Shown: one piece after another, positions 1-12,397 of the stretch
Position numbering within the stretch: position 1 is the stretch's first letter
Layout of the letters: each line of letters begins with the position of its first letter
Origin: Glutinoglossum americanum
Lineage: Eukaryota > Ascomycota > Geoglossomycetes > Geoglossales > Geoglossaceae
Reading direction: 5' to 3'
Length of the DNA stretch: 64,000 nucleotides
Assembly: GCA_020080175.1 (NCBI GenBank)
Contig: JAGHQL010000008.1
Location: 62,001 to 126,000, forward strand
Program-made: the position numbers and the translations under genes
The notes under the pieces: model-generated
Database searches by the model: none
What the model saw: the letters and a program-made list of their open reading frames with translations, nothing else
Told to the model about the DNA's origin: nothing

Positions 1-1008
1 TAAGGCTGATAAGTGCCGTGGCGTGCGTCGCAGAGATTGTAGGGAACTCCTGGCTTAACTCAAATGCATTTTGTTGAATGAAAGGCTCTTCTTCCATGAC
101 TCTTGTAAGGTTGCCAATCCCATCCAGAATAGCCCTAATAGTGGCGGGCGATGAAGCACCATTGGCGTGATAGATAGAAGATACCTCGTTGAATGTCCGG
201 TGAATTCTCGAGGCTATGAATTGAATGTCACGGTTCATCGCATCCCACTTACTTGCCACAACAACCCCATTTGCTGTGATTGGCCAAGAAATTGGCTCCT
301 CTGTACTTTCATTTCTCCGTCTAGCCCCCTTTCCTTTCCTACTTTTTCTTCCCATTCTCCCTGGACCCTCTGCGAATGCATCCACACCCTTGAGGTCGAT
401 CCCTTCCTCACCTTCACCAGCCCTTTCCTCGAGAAAGGCTCGACTCAGCAGCTCTTCTACCGCACGACGAAAGTTTCCTTGACACTTCTTGAGTGTGTTT
501 TTCACTGTGAATGACTTCAGCATTGGGAACATCTCTCGTAACATCCTCTCTTTACTCTGGGCATCTAGAGCCTCCAGTCCCGTTACATATTCCTTCTCCG
601 TATCACCCAGATCGTCTAATTCTACGTCTTCCAGATTCCACGATGGCTCTGATTGTGATCGCCAGGGACTAGCTAGATCCGTTTCTTCGGACCTAGACCA
701 GTTAAGGGACCGCGACCTCTCAGCGATTCCGCCATCTACTCCTAGCAGACAGCCCATGTCACCACTACTCCCTGAGGGGTCAAAGTCGGTATGTTCTTCA
801 ACTATTGCTTGAGCCTTAAGATGGTCAAGTGTTGTACGTGCCTGGCTGAGGGCAGGTTCAGAAGTAAGGTCATAATCTAATATGATGGCCGAAACAAGCG
901 CAGAATCTAGGGGCGGACAGTACTCTCTCTAAGAAACCGTTAGCAAAGAAATACACACCAAGCGCATCAGATTAATAATACTTCCAGTTGCACAATAGCA
1001 TTATCCAT
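1..1008 (-). CDS. CUE-domain protein, Cue2/Smr-like (partial, runs off left edge)
   Basis: Two exons are visible: 1008-982 (nine codons, MDNAIVQLE) and 928 down to position 1, still open there. The intron 981-929 joins in phase 0 to give LEREYCPPLDSALVSAI, an N-terminus I associate with fungal CUE/Smr proteins. At about 600-480 the minus frame encodes a CUE-like ubiquitin-binding segment (LREMFPMLKSFTVKNTLKKC, then NFRRAVEELL). It is followed by a basic KSRKGKGARRRN stretch. In the Cue2 family (no-go mRNA decay), CUE domains precede a C-terminal Smr nuclease domain; that part would lie outside the window and is not seen. The gene is in tandem with the UFD4-like gene, 713 bp downstream of its stop. 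The family name is an inference from the CUE domain and N-terminus. Confidence 0.68.
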
Positions 1009-1721
1009 TCAGAGGTACGTATTCGATTAAGTGCGGCCAAGATTCATCATACTCTTCCGTAATATTCTAGGATACCCAATAATCCAAATAGATAAAAATC
1101 TTTTATGGCGAAGCCAGCAAATTCCTAAGGAATGAAGCCAAGTCGACAGATCCACATAGGTGACACTAGGCGAATCTCGTCCTAGTCGAGCTCCATCATA
1201 AGGACGTTCTCTATAATATTCTAAACGGCTCACCGGCCAAATTCTTGTAGGTATGCTAATTAGTTATTATATTCTGGTTGCATACGAATTGTGAAGGTTC
1301 CCACACGACCGAGTATTTAAATAATTTTGTTGCTTTAGAGCCTACTGGAACCTTTATGCAAGCGGTTAACATTGCCTGTCCTCCGAACGTCCAGACGTGA
1401 TGCCACTGTTCAGAAATGATGCAGGCTCCAGCTATCGAAAACCACGACAACGAGCAACATGACAGGGACAAAACACGCAAGTATATTAGTTTTTTGGAGT
1501 GGGTAAGCGCAGGGCAGCGAGTATGTGAAAGCAGACAACCGTTGCATAGCTTTCAAACATGCAATTCAAATTGACTAGAACCCAGCCTCCATGCATTCCT
1601 CAGTCCGAAGCAAATTGTAGACTGGGGATATAGATCAACAAAGACCATTAGACTGACCCCGCCAGCATCTAGTTGTGAGCTAGCTGTCAATCTGTCGCAT
1701 CACTTGTCGCCGTCAAAAATA
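1009..1721. other. Intergenic, UFD4-like stop to CUE-gene start
   Basis: There is no coding signal here. Small open frames on the minus strand (1027-1480) look like chance. The stretch should hold the 3' UTR of the UFD4-like gene and the promoter of the CUE gene. Confidence 0.6.
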
Positions 1722-4700
1722 TCATGATAAGTGGAATGCACCTTGCCCCTCCTTGATTGCAACATTTAGCCTCTCTCTCATAATCTCCAAGCTGGTGTAA
1801 TCAGGTAGTTTGAGGTAGTTAACACAAGTCATGACGCTGGGAAGGTAATCATCGGAGGTGTATGGGGGCTCGCTTGGTCTGCAGACCACGGTAAACATGG
1901 GAGTGAGACTCTTGAAACCTGAGACAAGAATTAGTAATCAAGCCATAAAGCATGCTAAAGAGGGTAGTCTATCTCACCTCCTATGGGAAGTTTCGGGCTA
2001 CCAGTTACGAATTGCAAGAACTCACGACGCTCTGGCATAGACAATTCACTCATAGCCTGGAGTAAGTTCTTAACGCTCCTACTGTCCATGTTGAAGCCGT
2101 GGTCTGCCTTAATAGAGTCCATCAAAGCTATTCACTAGAGTTAGCAATGGACCCCATAGTTTGACTTGAGGCCCAGAAAGGACTTACTCTCGAGCGACCA
2201 ATCTTCTTCAACCCTGCCGAACAACATCACGAGCTCGTCCGGGGTAAATGCCTTGAGCGCGGAATAGGGGAAGACAAGAGAGAAACCAGATCTAAACGCA
2301 TCTACCTGTTTTTGCACTCCACTCCCAAGTGTAAGATCAATGACCCTATCAACATACAACCCAACGTTATCAATGTTGAGAAGGATATTGGATCCATTTG
2401 GGAGGAGTTCAATGTTTGGATAACCAGGGAGAGTGAAATCAAGGCCCAAGTCCTCGACACGGACGCCTTGTATCTCGATATTGGCCGCCGCCGCAACCTT
2501 CTCAGCAGCACTCAAGTGGGCACTCTCGTCTATTTTCTTTTTCGCGATGGCAAACTTCCTAAGAAGCTTTAAGGACTTCGCAAGATCATTGTCGACTGTC
2601 CTCACCGCTCCAAGAGAAGGGGCTACGGTAACAGGACCGTCTCCAATTCGGAAAAATGTAGAGTTGAAAGAAACATCGATGATTCGCGAGTCCAGCATGG
2701 ATCGAGCAACGAATTTACCGAGCATCTTGAAGAGATGTAGGACCTTTTTTCCATTTTCAGATTCTGCTTGTTCCTCGCTCATAGGCGCTGGGAATAAACC
2801 GCGTTTACCGAAAGCAAATTCATCAGCGTCATTTGATTCGTTCTCTCTCCAAAGCTTGAGCTTCTTTTTGGAAAACTCTCTTGAGACGTTCGAGTAGAAC
2901 TCAAGGGTGGGTCCTAGCCCAGTTCCAACCTCTTCGAAATATTCCACTTCAAGAACGCTCGGAGACGCCCCGTACAGTTCCATAACCTTCAAAGCTGATT
3001 CTAGGATCCGTGTCCTTGAAATACGGACTTTCTGGCGCTGAAGTCTTCCCAAGAATGGACGAGAGTCATCCCGATGACGATCTTGCCTGGAATCATTGGT
3101 CGACTGGGCATTTTGCCACCTCGTCATGGAACGGGAGTACCCGAACGAGGTAGACTGCAGGAACAAGTGCCGGGTCTCGAAAGGGAATAGGAAAGGGTAT
3201 AGACGAGCAAGATCCTCGCTCCAGCTTGGAAGGCAATTGCTTGCAACGATCAATGGCTCTTCTAATTGCCGGTTGAGTTTGGCAGTGAGCTTGGTATTGA
3301 CAAATTGTGCTAGAGGTTCTGCACTCAATCTCAAAGTCTCCTTATCTTCTGCCAACACATCATCCAAATTGGCATTCAACGCGTGCAGAATGTTCAGGAG
3401 GCGCAAGATAGTTGATGTGGTCTTATTCTTATCAAGGGATAGTGGGAGACCAGATGCTGCGGTTTCTGCCGTTGCCTCTGGTGGAGGGGTTAATGAGCTT
3501 GGTTCTGGTGGCGGAGGACCAGGGACACGCTTGAATTTCACTGGGTGAACCGCCGACCAGACATTACGGAATGCAGGCTCGTCGGGCTGTGGCCTATTAT
3601 AGTGAACTGCACGGTAGATGGTGGTTTCGTTCGCTATTGGCTGGTCACCAATGCTAAATTCAATATGCCAATCTTGAGGCGCTGCCTGAATGGCTGCAGC
3701 ATATGAAGATGGTCGCGTAGATGATGCTGAAGGGTTTGAGGCTTGAGCAGCGGCTGCTTGTATTGATACTTGCACCTTGGACGATGAGCTAGATGGAGTA
3801 GCAACTCTTGTACCATCCTCTTTTCTTGCCGTAACCTTACCTGTAGGAGCCACTTCCATGTTTACGGCTGTAGGATCCGGCCCAGCATCATCATCCACAT
3901 CGCCATCTAAATCATCGACAATCGCGTTCATACCACTGTTTTCATCCAGATCGTCCTCGTCTGAAAGCTGTCGCTCATTTGCACACTCCAACTGATCTTG
4001 GGACTGTCCTGGGTCCTGAATGGGGGGGGGGGGAGGTTGCTGTGACTGATGTCTCCGACCGGAGCGCCGGGTAGTAGGAGCTGTAGATTTTCCATGGGGT
4101 GTGCTAGAGCTAGATTGCTCAGCAGGAGTAGTATTTGTGGCCTTGGCCTTGGGCGCCTTTCGACTAGGACGCGATGTGGCTGCTGGTGTAGGATTTGAAC
4201 CTGAGGCTCCTCCCCCGGACGAACTCCCCTCCGTAAGCCGCTGGTGAAGATTGGAACTTCCAGCGGCTGCCGCCGCGAATGCTGCAAGGGCATTCGATAT
4301 GCCTTCACGACGCCCAGTTCCTCTGGGGCGCTCAGACAGGTTAATCCTTGGCCGAAGGTAGTCGTCAAGGGCCTTAAATGTAGCGATTGCGTGTATGGAT
4401 ACCATAATATTTCTATAAGGGCGTGGGATATCCGAGCCATCATCAGCCACCAGTCTAAGGCGAAGCTGTTTGGCAAGCATCGAAGCTGCGCTGCTCCGAT
4501 TACCGTCAAATGTATTCTGGTGAACAGTAACAACTTCGAAGTGCTCAGCCCTACTCAGTAGGTCCTGCAGCTTATGCACCAGAACACTAAACGATGTAGA
4601 AGGAGATTTGCTGTTTGTCGGCTTTGGTTTTACCTGCAAGGCTTTCCCCATGAAAACTTCAAGAAAAGCTGACCTAGCTTCATTTCTCATAAGCACTACA

Positions 4701-7644
4701 GCAAGTCTGTTAGCAAGATCATAACACCGGGAAAGGGTTGGCTCACCATCAGGGTTATTAAACACGTCAAGTAAGACACGGACAATCTCAGAGTTTAAGA
4801 GCTCGTAGCTTGTTATACTCTCCAAGGCGTCTCCATCAAAGTACTGAGCCAAACGATTAAAAAGCTCCACTCCTTCTCCATATCCATTGCCAAGATAGCA
4901 AGCTTCAACATCCGAAGCCAAACGCCGCAACTCATGCAAGATTTTAGATGCCTTTTCTCGCATCTCTTTACCGTGGTATTCATTCTCATGAACCTCCATG
5001 AATTTCTTCGCACGCATGCCGATAAACTGCTGCATGTTTGGCATGATCGGCGGCATTGGGCGATTTCTACCTGACGTTGAGGAAGACCCCTGAGAGCTAA
5101 CCGGTGAAGCTGACATGTCATCATGTCCATCATCCATATCATCATCATTGTCATCATTAGAAGTGTCATCATCGTCATGGTCCTCATCGACATTTGCTTC
5201 CGACCCGGCTCCAGGAATAATTACCGGAAGTTGGGTTAAAGAGGCTGGCTCGGGTACCAACGACCCCTTTTTCTTATCTGGCTTCAATTCTTCATCCTTT
5301 TTGGGTGGAGGATCAGCTAGCTTGGCTATTTCCGCAACAACACCTTCTCTATAGAACTGGTATCGATAGATACCGTCTAGCCTCCCTAGTAGTAGCTCTG
5401 CAGCCTGCAGAGCAGCGGTAACAAGAGTTGGGTGGTCTTGTTGAGAAAGGATAGACGCAAGAAATGACGCGTAAGGTACCGTACGAAGTGCGGCTTCGAG
5501 GATACCAGTATCGAGATTGGAGATCATCTTGAGTTGAGCAGTGAGGACTTTCTGACGAACACTAAGATTGACGGTACTCGAGAAGGCATCGGTAAGAGTC
5601 GGTAAGAGAATCACTGCAAACCGCTTTAGTTGCTCTTTGCATCCTTCCAGAAGTTCAATTCGCTTCTCATTTGGGGTCTTCGTGGATTTAGAGGATGAAG
5701 AGTGGGTGGTGGGCTCTGGTGGACCTGCGAAAACTGGGTCGAAGACATCGTCCAGGAGCGAATCAGAATCTTTCGGAAGCCCAGGGAGAAGTTCACATAT
5801 CACATTGAGCGTCTCGAAAACTTGTTCCCTCGGCCTATGAATTAAAGCTTGCATGATGACGACACTATCAAGCTTGGATGCCACATCTTCCGTCCCATCA
5901 GGGGGAGAGACTCCTGTGAGAATCTGATAGAGAGTGTCCACAATGTTCATCTTGAAGAGTTCCACGGAGAGATTCGGACTTGCCCGTGAAGTAATTGCTA
6001 AGACCCGTAGAAATTGCGTATGAATATTTGGCCCGATTAGGTTAGTAGTTCCGGGAAGTAGTAGGCGTAGGATAGCCTTAAGGAGCTCTTTGTTGACAAG
6101 CTCTTCAAGTTTATCCTGGCGATGTCGGAAGCTTTCGACAACCCTCGAGACACACAAACAACCCTGCTCAACGACCTTTTGATCATTGCTGCTCAACACA
6201 TTCAGGAGTATCGGCATGACGTCACGAATCACCGGGAACGAGTCCTCCGGAATATTCCGGCAGCAGTTTGCCGCGGTCGTAACTGCAGAGCGCTGGGTAC
6301 TCGTTGCAAAGAAGTCCAAATATGTCAAGCATGCGGTAAGACCCCCTTCACGGACAATAGACGCAGGATACTCAACGGATATTTTCTCGAGTGTCTGCGA
6401 ACAGATCAGACAGCTGAAGAGTGATGACGCGGTAGGGTACTTACGCTTAGAGCTTGCTCAGCAAGATCAATGTAGTGAATCTCAAGTAACTTTTGACATA
6501 AGACTGGCACAGCTCCGCCATACACCACATTGGCGGTAGCGGCTGGTAAAGCCTCCATCAAATTGGCAATGCAACGACATGCAAGCAGCATCATCTCTGG
6601 GTTCTCCTCTCCAAACTCGCTCGGTTGCATCAAAGAAACGAGCTCTTTGACGAATTGGTCCGGAGAGAAGTGGCCAGATAGATTATCCTCCGTTGAAACA
6701 AGGAGAATTTCGGAGAGCTCCTGTAATGCAATAAGCTGTACAGATGGATCGTCCTTTTGCTTCAGATTGCTGAGGATCTCTCGAAGACGAGATGTGACAC
6801 CAGACATCATACCAGTAAGAGCCCGGAGCGTGCTAGATAATCCAAGGGGCGGACCACCTGCTCCTCCAAGGTAGCCACCTCCAAATGGGTCGTCGTCGTC
6901 ATCCCGGTCAAAGTCGCCCCCCATCTCCTCGTCCTCGTCATCGAGACCGCTTCCATCATCTCCCATTGGCTCGTCTTCATCATCCTCCACTGTCACTTCA
7001 GGCTTGTCCGTTGCATCCTTCATCGTGACATCCATATCTCTACCTGAATTAGTCTTCTTCGGACGTCTAGATGACGTAGGAGGAGTAGGGGCGGTGGATG
7101 CCAGTGCTTCTAGACAAAAATTAGTAAAGAGACATGACTGCAGCAACCGTGAAACGAATATGCCAACCTTGTGTGGTCTTTTTCGGCCTACCAGGCTTCT
7201 TCTTCGACGTAACTGGTGGATTAGATGCCTCATTAGACGGTCCAGCAGAACTTCTGGTCAACATTAGAGGCCGAGACAAAGTTAATAGCATGTTGTATTA
7301 GCTTACCCAGCGTTCGACATTACTGCGGGCTGTCTGGCCTTTCGGGTGCGAGTGGGGAATATTGGAGGAGGCGGAGGAGGCGGCGGCGGTGGTGGTGGCT
7401 GTTCAGTTACAGATATCTTCTGGCGCTTCGTGCGTCGAGTTGGAAGCGACGTTTCAGCGGCTTCAGAAAGTTCTGCCGAACGCTCACGAGCCGCAGCGGT
7501 GGCAGTGGCGGAAGTGGCAGGAGGCTTTCGCTTTCGAGTTGAAGGTTGGGGTCGAGAGGAAGTCAAAGCAGTAGGCTGAGCTGCAGAAGCGCTCGAGGAA
7601 TCTGTCGACTGTCTCGCAGACGAGCGAGTCACTCTGGAAGACAT
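1722..7644 (-). CDS. ufd4: HECT-type E3 ubiquitin ligase, UFD4/TRIP12-like
   Basis: Six exons (7644-7307, 7253-7168, 7109-6445, 6394-2188, 2127-1978, 1918-1722) join to 1880 aa. The N-terminus is low complexity: a polyproline run and an AT-hook-like PGRPKK. An acidic region follows, then armadillo-like repeats (for example [20 protein letters not shown]), as in Ufd4 and TRIP12. The middle is disordered, with Asp, Pro, Ser and Ala tracts. The C-terminus is a full HECT domain: [29 protein letters not shown], and the catalytic cysteine (about residue 1847) in [12 protein letters not shown], followed by the usual short tail ending AFHLS. Known Ufd4 builds ubiquitin chains on N-end-rule and ubiquitin-fusion substrates for the proteasome. 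It is longer than yeast Ufd4 (about 1480 aa) and close to TRIP12. The last two introns cut the HECT domain, so the long single open frame (2141-6328) lacks the active site. Confidence 0.93.
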
Positions 7645-10600
7645 GAGAATTTGGACCTCTGACTCATCTAGAGATGTGAAGATGTAACGACGACGGTTCA
7701 GGTGAATGGGTTTTGTGGGTTGGAAAATGTGGAACGAGTATGTGACGAAGGAGACGGTTTAAAGTCTGTTGCTATGGGTAGGCACGAGAGCAGATATGTG
7801 AGAAGGATGGTCTGGTAACTACCTGTTGAAGCTGGTAGACGGCGGTGTTGTGGCAGTAGTTGAAGGAGAAGTGCCGAGAGTGGAGGTAGATGGATCTGAC
7901 GTCGAGGAAGGAGCTCTTCGCTTGGCCCTACGAACAGGTCTCTCCATACGGTTCACCCTAGAGCGCCGCCATCGACGAAAGCGAGCAAACGATGAGAACA
8001 AAAAAGAAGCCTAAAATGAAGGTAAGGAGCAGGTATTTTGACGTTTGCAAGTCTGCTTGAGATGCGGTGCGGTTCGTTGGAAGAACGCGAGTTGAATGAC
8101 TTCTGGCCGGGACTTGCAGATTAACAAGATCGTTGAGATACCGATTTGCCTAGCACTAGACTAGGTGACGGGAAGTTGTCTGTTCTTAGCCGCACGTGTT
8201 GGGATATTTCTGGAATCGGTGACTCGCAACCAAGGTTAACACATGCCTCCATTCGCTGACTTACCTCTAGTCCAATCACCTACAGAGCAGAGCAGTGAAT
8301 ATCTTTACTCTATCAAATTCAATCGCTCGAGATACCGACACCAGCCCGGTCGCGTTGGTGTTGTTCCCACGTGATAGAACAAAAGAATTGTCCTGATTGG
8401 ACCGATTCTTAAAATGTTGGTTATTAGCGGCTCAAGTGCCCCGCCGCGCATCGGAACCTTATGAACACAACAGAGAGCTGAGTGCCTACACTCTTGGACG
8501 TATCGAGACTCGACAATCTCCGCAAAACCTCTGTCTTTATTTCATAGGCTAAGGTCTATAGTAAGTCTTCAACACACATCTACATCTCCCCGCGACTTCT
8601 AGAATAGAGTTGACCACCACATTAATAGATCGTGTGTCTCGTTGCCGTCATATGCTGGGCCTTTACCAACTGGCCAGAGTCTAACAATATCCCACACTGC
8701 AATTAGCCCAAATGGACAAACCGCTACCACAAGTCCCACAGAGCTAGCCTCTAGGTCTTAATAAACGGGCTTATTCCTTTCCACAGAGCCACCTAAAAAG
8801 GGTATGAATGGTTCGTCCGAGGAATCATTCATCACCCTCATTTGTCCATCCCTAATTTATGGAACCAGGCTGATCCCAACCATATTTTGGTCCCATGGTA
8901 GCTTTATTATAGGGCGGACGGGTACTGATATTGACGATGTCTTAGCGAGGCCGCAGGCATGGAAGGATATGGGAACCTATGCCACCAGCAACCCACACAG
9001 AATAACGAGAGTAGCGCGAAGATACGGCTCTTTTTAAAGCGAGAGGTTACAGCACTCAATACCGGCACCTGTCATTCGGTAATCGAGGATAATGGGCTGT
9101 ATGAGGAAGAGTTCCACAAAGCTAAATAGAATGAATACCTCCTAGGAACTCGCATGAAGCCACTAGGGAACAGAAATGTGGGAAGCCGTAGGCAATACCG
9201 ACCGAGGAGCCCGCCTTCCCGAACTAGCGGACTTCAGCATCATTTGCGAATTTAGGCGCAGTCTTAGGATACCTCGGCACGGACTTGCTGCAGACTGGCA
9301 CACGTTACAGCGCAGTTCACATTGCCGTGTGAAATTCGCTGCGCCAGAGACCTTGAGCAGGCAGATGCAGGGCTACCTATGGGAAGTTCATTACGCAGGA
9401 GAAATAGAGATCACCTAGACCATCATTGGTGTAACACCGAAGACACATACTTAATACCTTATACCCTTGCATAGCGAGGAAGAGGCTCCGACCTTTAGAG
9501 TACCTTCCCCCAATACTTGTCTTCTTAAGCACATTCGTAAAATGTTGTTTTGACTAGTGAAGTATTCTGAGCTGCACTTCAGAAGGCTTGACAGACGAAA
9601 GGTTGGCAATCGGCTCCGAACTGGTATTCCCCTTAGCTAAAATCAAGATAGATTCCCGATGAATATCTATTTAATACACGTGCATACATGCATACTCTCC
9701 CCCTAAGCAGAAATGTGTACTTAGCGATGCCACAGTGCATTCCTATTTTTTGACCGCTGGTGAATGGCCTACACACCAAACCACTGAATTCCAATACTAC
9801 CCAATGGGGCTTCCTTCACTTTCGGTCTTGAGAGTATGGGTTGAAGGTCTAGAATTTCAAATTTCTACTCGCCGAGATATATTCTCGCGGATCTCTAAAG
9901 TGGGCTGAGGTTTTACTAGAGGAAGTGATCCTATTTATCATTTAGTCAAATTAGTATTCGAATTCAAGAATACCCCTTACGAGTTTATTTAGGCTTCCGA
10001 TTTCTTAATTCCTCGTAGCCCAATTATAGAGCCTGCTTGGGGAGCAGATGAAATCCATGTCCAATTGGGATGTGTCATTTTTTATATCCCCCGGTTCACA
10101 GTCTTCTCTCCACTTTAGGAACTACCTCCGCACATCGGTGCGTTGCTACTGGCTCTACTACATACAGAAACTCAAAAAAATTGGAGGGGATACTCGACAT
10201 CCGACAAGATTAAATAATTAACTTGTCTTGCCTTTATGTATGTGCATACTATATACCCGAGGTATTTGTCGTCGTCATTTTAACCTTCCCGTGAGTAAAT
10301 TTGCTTCTGGTTGCAACTTCGGTATATAGGGAATTGTGGGGCGAGTAAGATCCCGTTGCCACCTAGGCCTTAAGAGCCAATGGTTTCAAAAAATAACGTT
10401 CCTCAGCGTCTCCCGTGGCTGGAGACTCTAAAATGAGATAGTAAGCGCACCAGCTGGTGTCAATAGGTAGTCGTTGGTATTTGCTGGCTGAACGAGATTA
10501 AATTACAAGTAGGCCAACTACACAGCTTTGGTGGGAGAGGCCACCGGAGTAATTCACCGAGACATGTTGGGCAACATCAGCCCTTCGACTCTGGGGTGTG

Positions 10601-10962
10601 CAGTGCCAGTGCGCTCCGCAATGCAGACCTTCGCCGAAGACAATGAAAAATTCGTGAACCGAAAAGTGGATAAGGTATCGTTTACCGCAGCTTTCCACAT
10701 CTATAATAAACCCCGCATACTAGACGTTCAATCCCGTCGATGAGATGAGCACCATTTGCAGAATGTCGGGGGGGCATGTTATCCTGGTACCAAATCTAGC
10801 GCAGCAAAGAGTCGACAATAGCATCGAGTTCGGAAATTCCAGAACGCGCTGAAAAAGGGACAATAACGCAGATCGTAAAGCTCAGTGGCCATTATCGACG
10901 CCTCCACCTGGCTTAAAAACACTGAAATAAGATGTCAGCAGGACTCATATTGGCTGGAATAT
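7645..10962. other. Gene-free block between UFD4-like and HP1 genes
   Basis: This 3.3 kb lies between the UFD4-like start and the HP1 stop. A 60-codon open frame at 7819-8001 (minus, Arg/Ser/Thr-rich) sits in the probable 5' leader of the UFD4-like gene and might be an upstream ORF, but has no family signature. An E-box-type CACGTGAT lies at 8368-8375. From about 8.5 to 10.9 kb I see only scattered short frames, no repeat family and no RNA gene. Confidence 0.55.
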
Positions 10963-11943
10963 TTAGGTGAAGTACAGGTGTTGCTCGTAAAAATCGAGTA
11001 GCTAGGATATAGATTAGCATACACTTCATCTGCGAGCCTCGTCATGGTAGGTGATACGTACTTTCATCGGACACTTCTTTTTAGCCGTCTCAATAGCATG
11101 CGTAGATTTTCGCCCATTATTCCAATGCAGATACACTTGCAAACCCCGCTTGTCTTGTTCAATGGTGTCAACAGCTTGGACATCGTTTTCCCAAGATCCC
11201 TTGGGGGGCTCCCAGTGCTTGCGCTCGACTTTCGCTGGAGGAGAAACAGATCCGGTAGGCGCAGAGCTGTAATCATTCGTTTTGCGAGACTTGCTGCTCT
11301 TTCTGCCTGATCCGGGGGTACCGGAATTACGGTCCCGACTACGCTTCCCACCTGCGGACTTCTTAGACGAGGTGGGGCGGCCCCCGATCTTCTGGTAATA
11401 TTCTTCAAGCATATCTTGAACATCCTCCCTGTGCCAATGAAATGTTAAAAACGTCCTCAATCCTGAAGGGTAGATGGTATATTCCACATCGTAAACGTAC
11501 GCAAGGTTTGATTCAGGCTCCCAGGTCAAGTCTTTAGGTTTGTCATAGCCCTTCCATTTGACTTGTAAACGCAGGATACCCTTATTGTAGACGTTACTAT
11601 ACAAGCTTTTGGTCCCCGATCTAACATAGCACTCACATCTTCATCAAACACATGGTCCATAATGCCCTCGACAACATATCTACCAAAGTTAAGATCAGCC
11701 ATCAAAATCAGTGCTCAACTTGGGTGTGTGGGGTGGCGTACTCTCCATCCACTTCACCATCTGCTTCATCATCCTCGTCTTCGTCTACTTCTACTGGCTG
11801 TTGCTCCTTGCGCAGCGAGCCACGAGCTGGGATCTCAGCAAGACTCTCATCTGAATCGGAGTCAATATCAATTGGGGCTTCATTGGCCGAATTTGGTCAG
11901 TAAAACGAAGATAAAAGTGATTGATATAGAACTCACGGGGCAT
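10963..11943 (-). CDS. Heterochromatin protein 1 (chromodomain plus chromoshadow domain)
   Basis: Six exons (11943-11937, 11877-11742, 11679-11637, 11580-11501, 11428-11062, 11001-10963) sum to 672 nt, giving 223 aa. An acidic N-terminus leads into a chromodomain at about 48-100 (EYVVEGIMDH, then LQVKWKGYDKPKDLTWEPE). Y49, W71 and Y74 are placed to form the aromatic cage that reads methyl-lysine. A Lys/Ser-rich hinge follows, then a chromoshadow domain from about 166 (WENDVQAVDTIE to KKKCPMKLLDFYEQHLYFT). HP1 binds H3K9me3; the Neurospora counterpart HPO is needed for DNA methylation and heterochromatin. The first coding exon is only 7 nt and the last only 39 nt, so a single open frame misses the start of the chromodomain and the end of the shadow domain. 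It is divergent from CCT5. Confidence 0.92.
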
Positions 11944-12397
11944 GATTAAGAGGTGATTAAAGGAATATAGATGGAGAAATGGTAGGAAGTGAGAAAAGAG
12001 GCTTAACTGAGGAAGATGCAAGTAATGAGAGTGGCTTATAAAGTCGCGACGCGTGACGAAATGATTGAAAGATAGTAAATGTTGAAGGTGGGCTGCAGCA
12101 AGCACGTGATTTCGCCTCTTGCGAGTTCTATAGACGTGGGGTCTTGCATGTAAGACTGCTCGAGGGCTCTGACAAACAAGATTTGTTTGCGGATGGTAGA
12201 GAACTGGAGAGAAGGATTATGATATGAGAAGGGTTTGGGAACTTTGCTGACCTAATACGTCTTGGCATTGTTGTTCATATCTGGTTGAGCCGCACTAAGA
12301 AGATATCAGACGCGGCGCGTTCGCCTAACGGACTTCACAATTACAGTTCTTCTCAAAAAACCACGACCGTTACCCTTGCAAGTAGATAGGTAGCAAA
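11944..12397. promoter_or_regulatory. Shared divergent promoter, HP1 / CCT5
   Basis: This 454-bp region lies between two start codons facing away from each other. It holds CACGTGAT at 12103-12110, an E-box core also found upstream of the UFD4-like gene and in the WW/FF-PRE9 promoter. No TATA box is obvious. Confidence 0.5.

Noticed and set aside
7819-8001. Arg/Ser/Thr-rich 60-codon frame upstream of the UFD4-like gene
   Set aside because: No signature and no good splice into the main frame; kept only as a possible upstream ORF.
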